Source: Propionibacteriaceae bacterium (lineage in GTDB: Bacteria; Actinomycetota; Actinomycetes; Propionibacteriales; Propionibacteriaceae). From it: a stretch of 8,020 bases of DNA. The translations under genes were made by a program, and so were the position numbers. Shown one piece after another: positions 7,175-8,020 of the stretch (positions are counted from its first letter, which is position 1; the number at the start of each line of letters is the position of its first letter). The notes under the pieces were generated by a model. That model had not been told where the DNA came from and searched no databases. It saw nothing but the letters and a program-made list of their open reading frames with translations. The stretch lies in assembly GCA_009778535.1 (NCBI GenBank), contig WRJP01000085.1, positions 1 through 8,020 of the forward strand, written 5' to 3'.

Positions 7175-7920
7175 AATAATACATTCATACTTCCTGGTTT
7201 ATGAACTACTTGAACCCATGAAAATTCACAATTTTCTCCTCAGATGGTGTGTGAAGGCAGCTAAGGCATTCAAGAGCTTGAGACTGACAGAATGTCTTAT
7301 CCAGTGTCAAGCGGGTAGCAATTTTGCTGCTTGGTGTTTCTGAGTGTAACCCTAGACGTTTACATTTCTGTGGACGTAATTCATATGTTAGGAATGCCAG
7401 TGGGCAACACACATAAATGTTCATTCATTGTAAGTTAGGGATCTACTGATTTCATTAGCTCAAACAATGAGGTTTGGCTTTCCAAAAAGTTTAATTCAGC
7501 CTATGGGGTTTCTCTAAATTTGAAACTGGGCCAATAGGATCAGTTCAGTACACAGGGGGGTATTTGATTTGGATGGTGTAGAAGGTGCGAGGGGACACAC
7601 TGTTTTGGCAGCTGGAGTAGTGCGTAAATAAAATTGGGTGCTCCATAAGTTTGGGACTGTTTTAATATAAATTTTCGATTAAAAAGAGACATGTAACTGT
7701 GTGTGCCAGTGCTGTGGATACACCCACTAGTGTGTTATAGTCTGATAGGTTCTGTAAACCAAGAGTGAACTTCTACAAATAAAATAAAGAAAACCCCCAA
7801 GAACTAAGTGTGTCAGCTGGAATAGTCAATTGTGGGCCTTGCAGGGACCTCCCATGTAAATTAACCTGAGATAAGACCTTCAGGTTCACTGGGCGATATA
7901 AGGGGTGAAGAGGACGGTAA
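7175..7920. other. Non-coding, probable intron, second part
   Basis: I see no supported gene here. A - strand open frame at 7206-7424 (72 codons) has no recognisable motif and is Cys/Leu-rich by composition only. AATAAA-like strings near 7780-7790 sit in A-rich sequence and have no coding region before them. A 7-base inverted repeat (AACCTGA at 7863-7869, TCAGGTT at 7880-7886) is the only small structure noted. If the upstream part of the transposon continues here, it is too diverged to recognise. Confidence 0.5.
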
Positions 7921-7992
7921 CAGTGGCATTCGCTATACTGACATTGTCAGCAGTGGCATCTGCCTCCGCAGACGAATGCCAAAATTTTGGCA
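7921..7992. repeat. Cluster of nested inverted repeats
   Basis: Outer arms GGCATTCG (7925-7932) and CGAATGCC (7973-7980) are perfectly complementary. They enclose CTGAC/GTCAG (7938-7950, three-base loop) and TCTGC/GCAGA (7959-7972, four-base loop). Directly after, TGCCAAAATTTTGGCA (7977-7992) is a perfect 16-base palindrome that shares its first four bases with the outer arm. CAGTGGCAT is also repeated directly at 7921 and 7951. Drawn as single strand this gives a three-way junction. It is not a tRNA: no T-loop or anticodon arm can be placed. It may be the end of a small non-autonomous transposon, but no family is recognised. Confidence 0.5.
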
Positions 7993-8020
7993 CTTTCATC
8001 GCAAACAAGTTGCTAAATTA

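Noticed and set aside
6840..7175. 111-codon + strand ORF with a hydrophobic middle
   Set aside because: It runs antisense over the transposon end and the acidic transposase tail, which accounts for its composition. It has no recognisable domain, and its start lies in the repeat.
7206..7424. 72-codon - strand ORF
   Set aside because: No motif, no splice or start context, and in the size range expected by chance in AT-rich DNA. It could include remnants of the transposase, but I cannot recognise any.
7925..7992. tRNA or tRNA-like gene suggested by the cloverleaf-like fold
   Set aside because: No T-loop consensus, no anticodon arm of seven-base loop, and arm lengths do not fit a tRNA.

Overview
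The window is a join of two unrelated genomes. Bases 1 to about 6310 are bacterial. They hold the 3' end of nusA, all of ylxR, all of rpoB, and the first half of rpoC, all on the + strand. The protein sequences look actinobacterial: rpoB starts with TTG followed by Ala-Ala-Ser-Arg, rpoC starts with GTG followed by Leu-Asp-Val-Asn, and NusA ends right after KH2 with no acidic repeats. Base composition is moderate rather than very GC-rich, so a mid-GC member of the Actinomycetales or a relative is plausible. I cannot name a genus.

From about 6295 to the end the DNA looks like animal nuclear DNA. It is visibly AT-richer and strongly depleted in CpG (I count about 18 in some 1,710 bases). It opens with 63 codons that match the conserved C-terminal coiled coil of taxilin, followed by a good splice donor at 6485 and then apparent intron. 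The intron carries a decayed pogo/Tigger-like DNA transposon on the - strand. It retains the C-terminal end of the transposase (7168 to 6978) and a terminal region with internal repeats (about 6806 to 6930). Near the window end is a dense cluster of small palindromes. No other gene is supported in the animal part.

The two parts meet inside a stretch of about 16 bases (6295-6310) that reads sensibly both as RpoC (ETTLG, one frame) and as taxilin (WKQRW, another frame). A library or assembly chimera joined through a short shared string is the simplest explanation. Real integration of bacterial DNA into an animal chromosome is the alternative.

In the bacterial part, nusA and ylxR overlap by four bases and are normally followed by infB. 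Here infB is absent, and rpoB follows after a 98-base gap containing a strong two-part stem-loop. rpoB and rpoC encode the beta and beta' subunits of RNA polymerase, and NusA binds that polymerase to control pausing and termination, so the bacterial genes are all connected to transcription. RpoC breaks off just over 100 residues after its catalytic NADFDGD motif, so this copy could not make a working beta' subunit.
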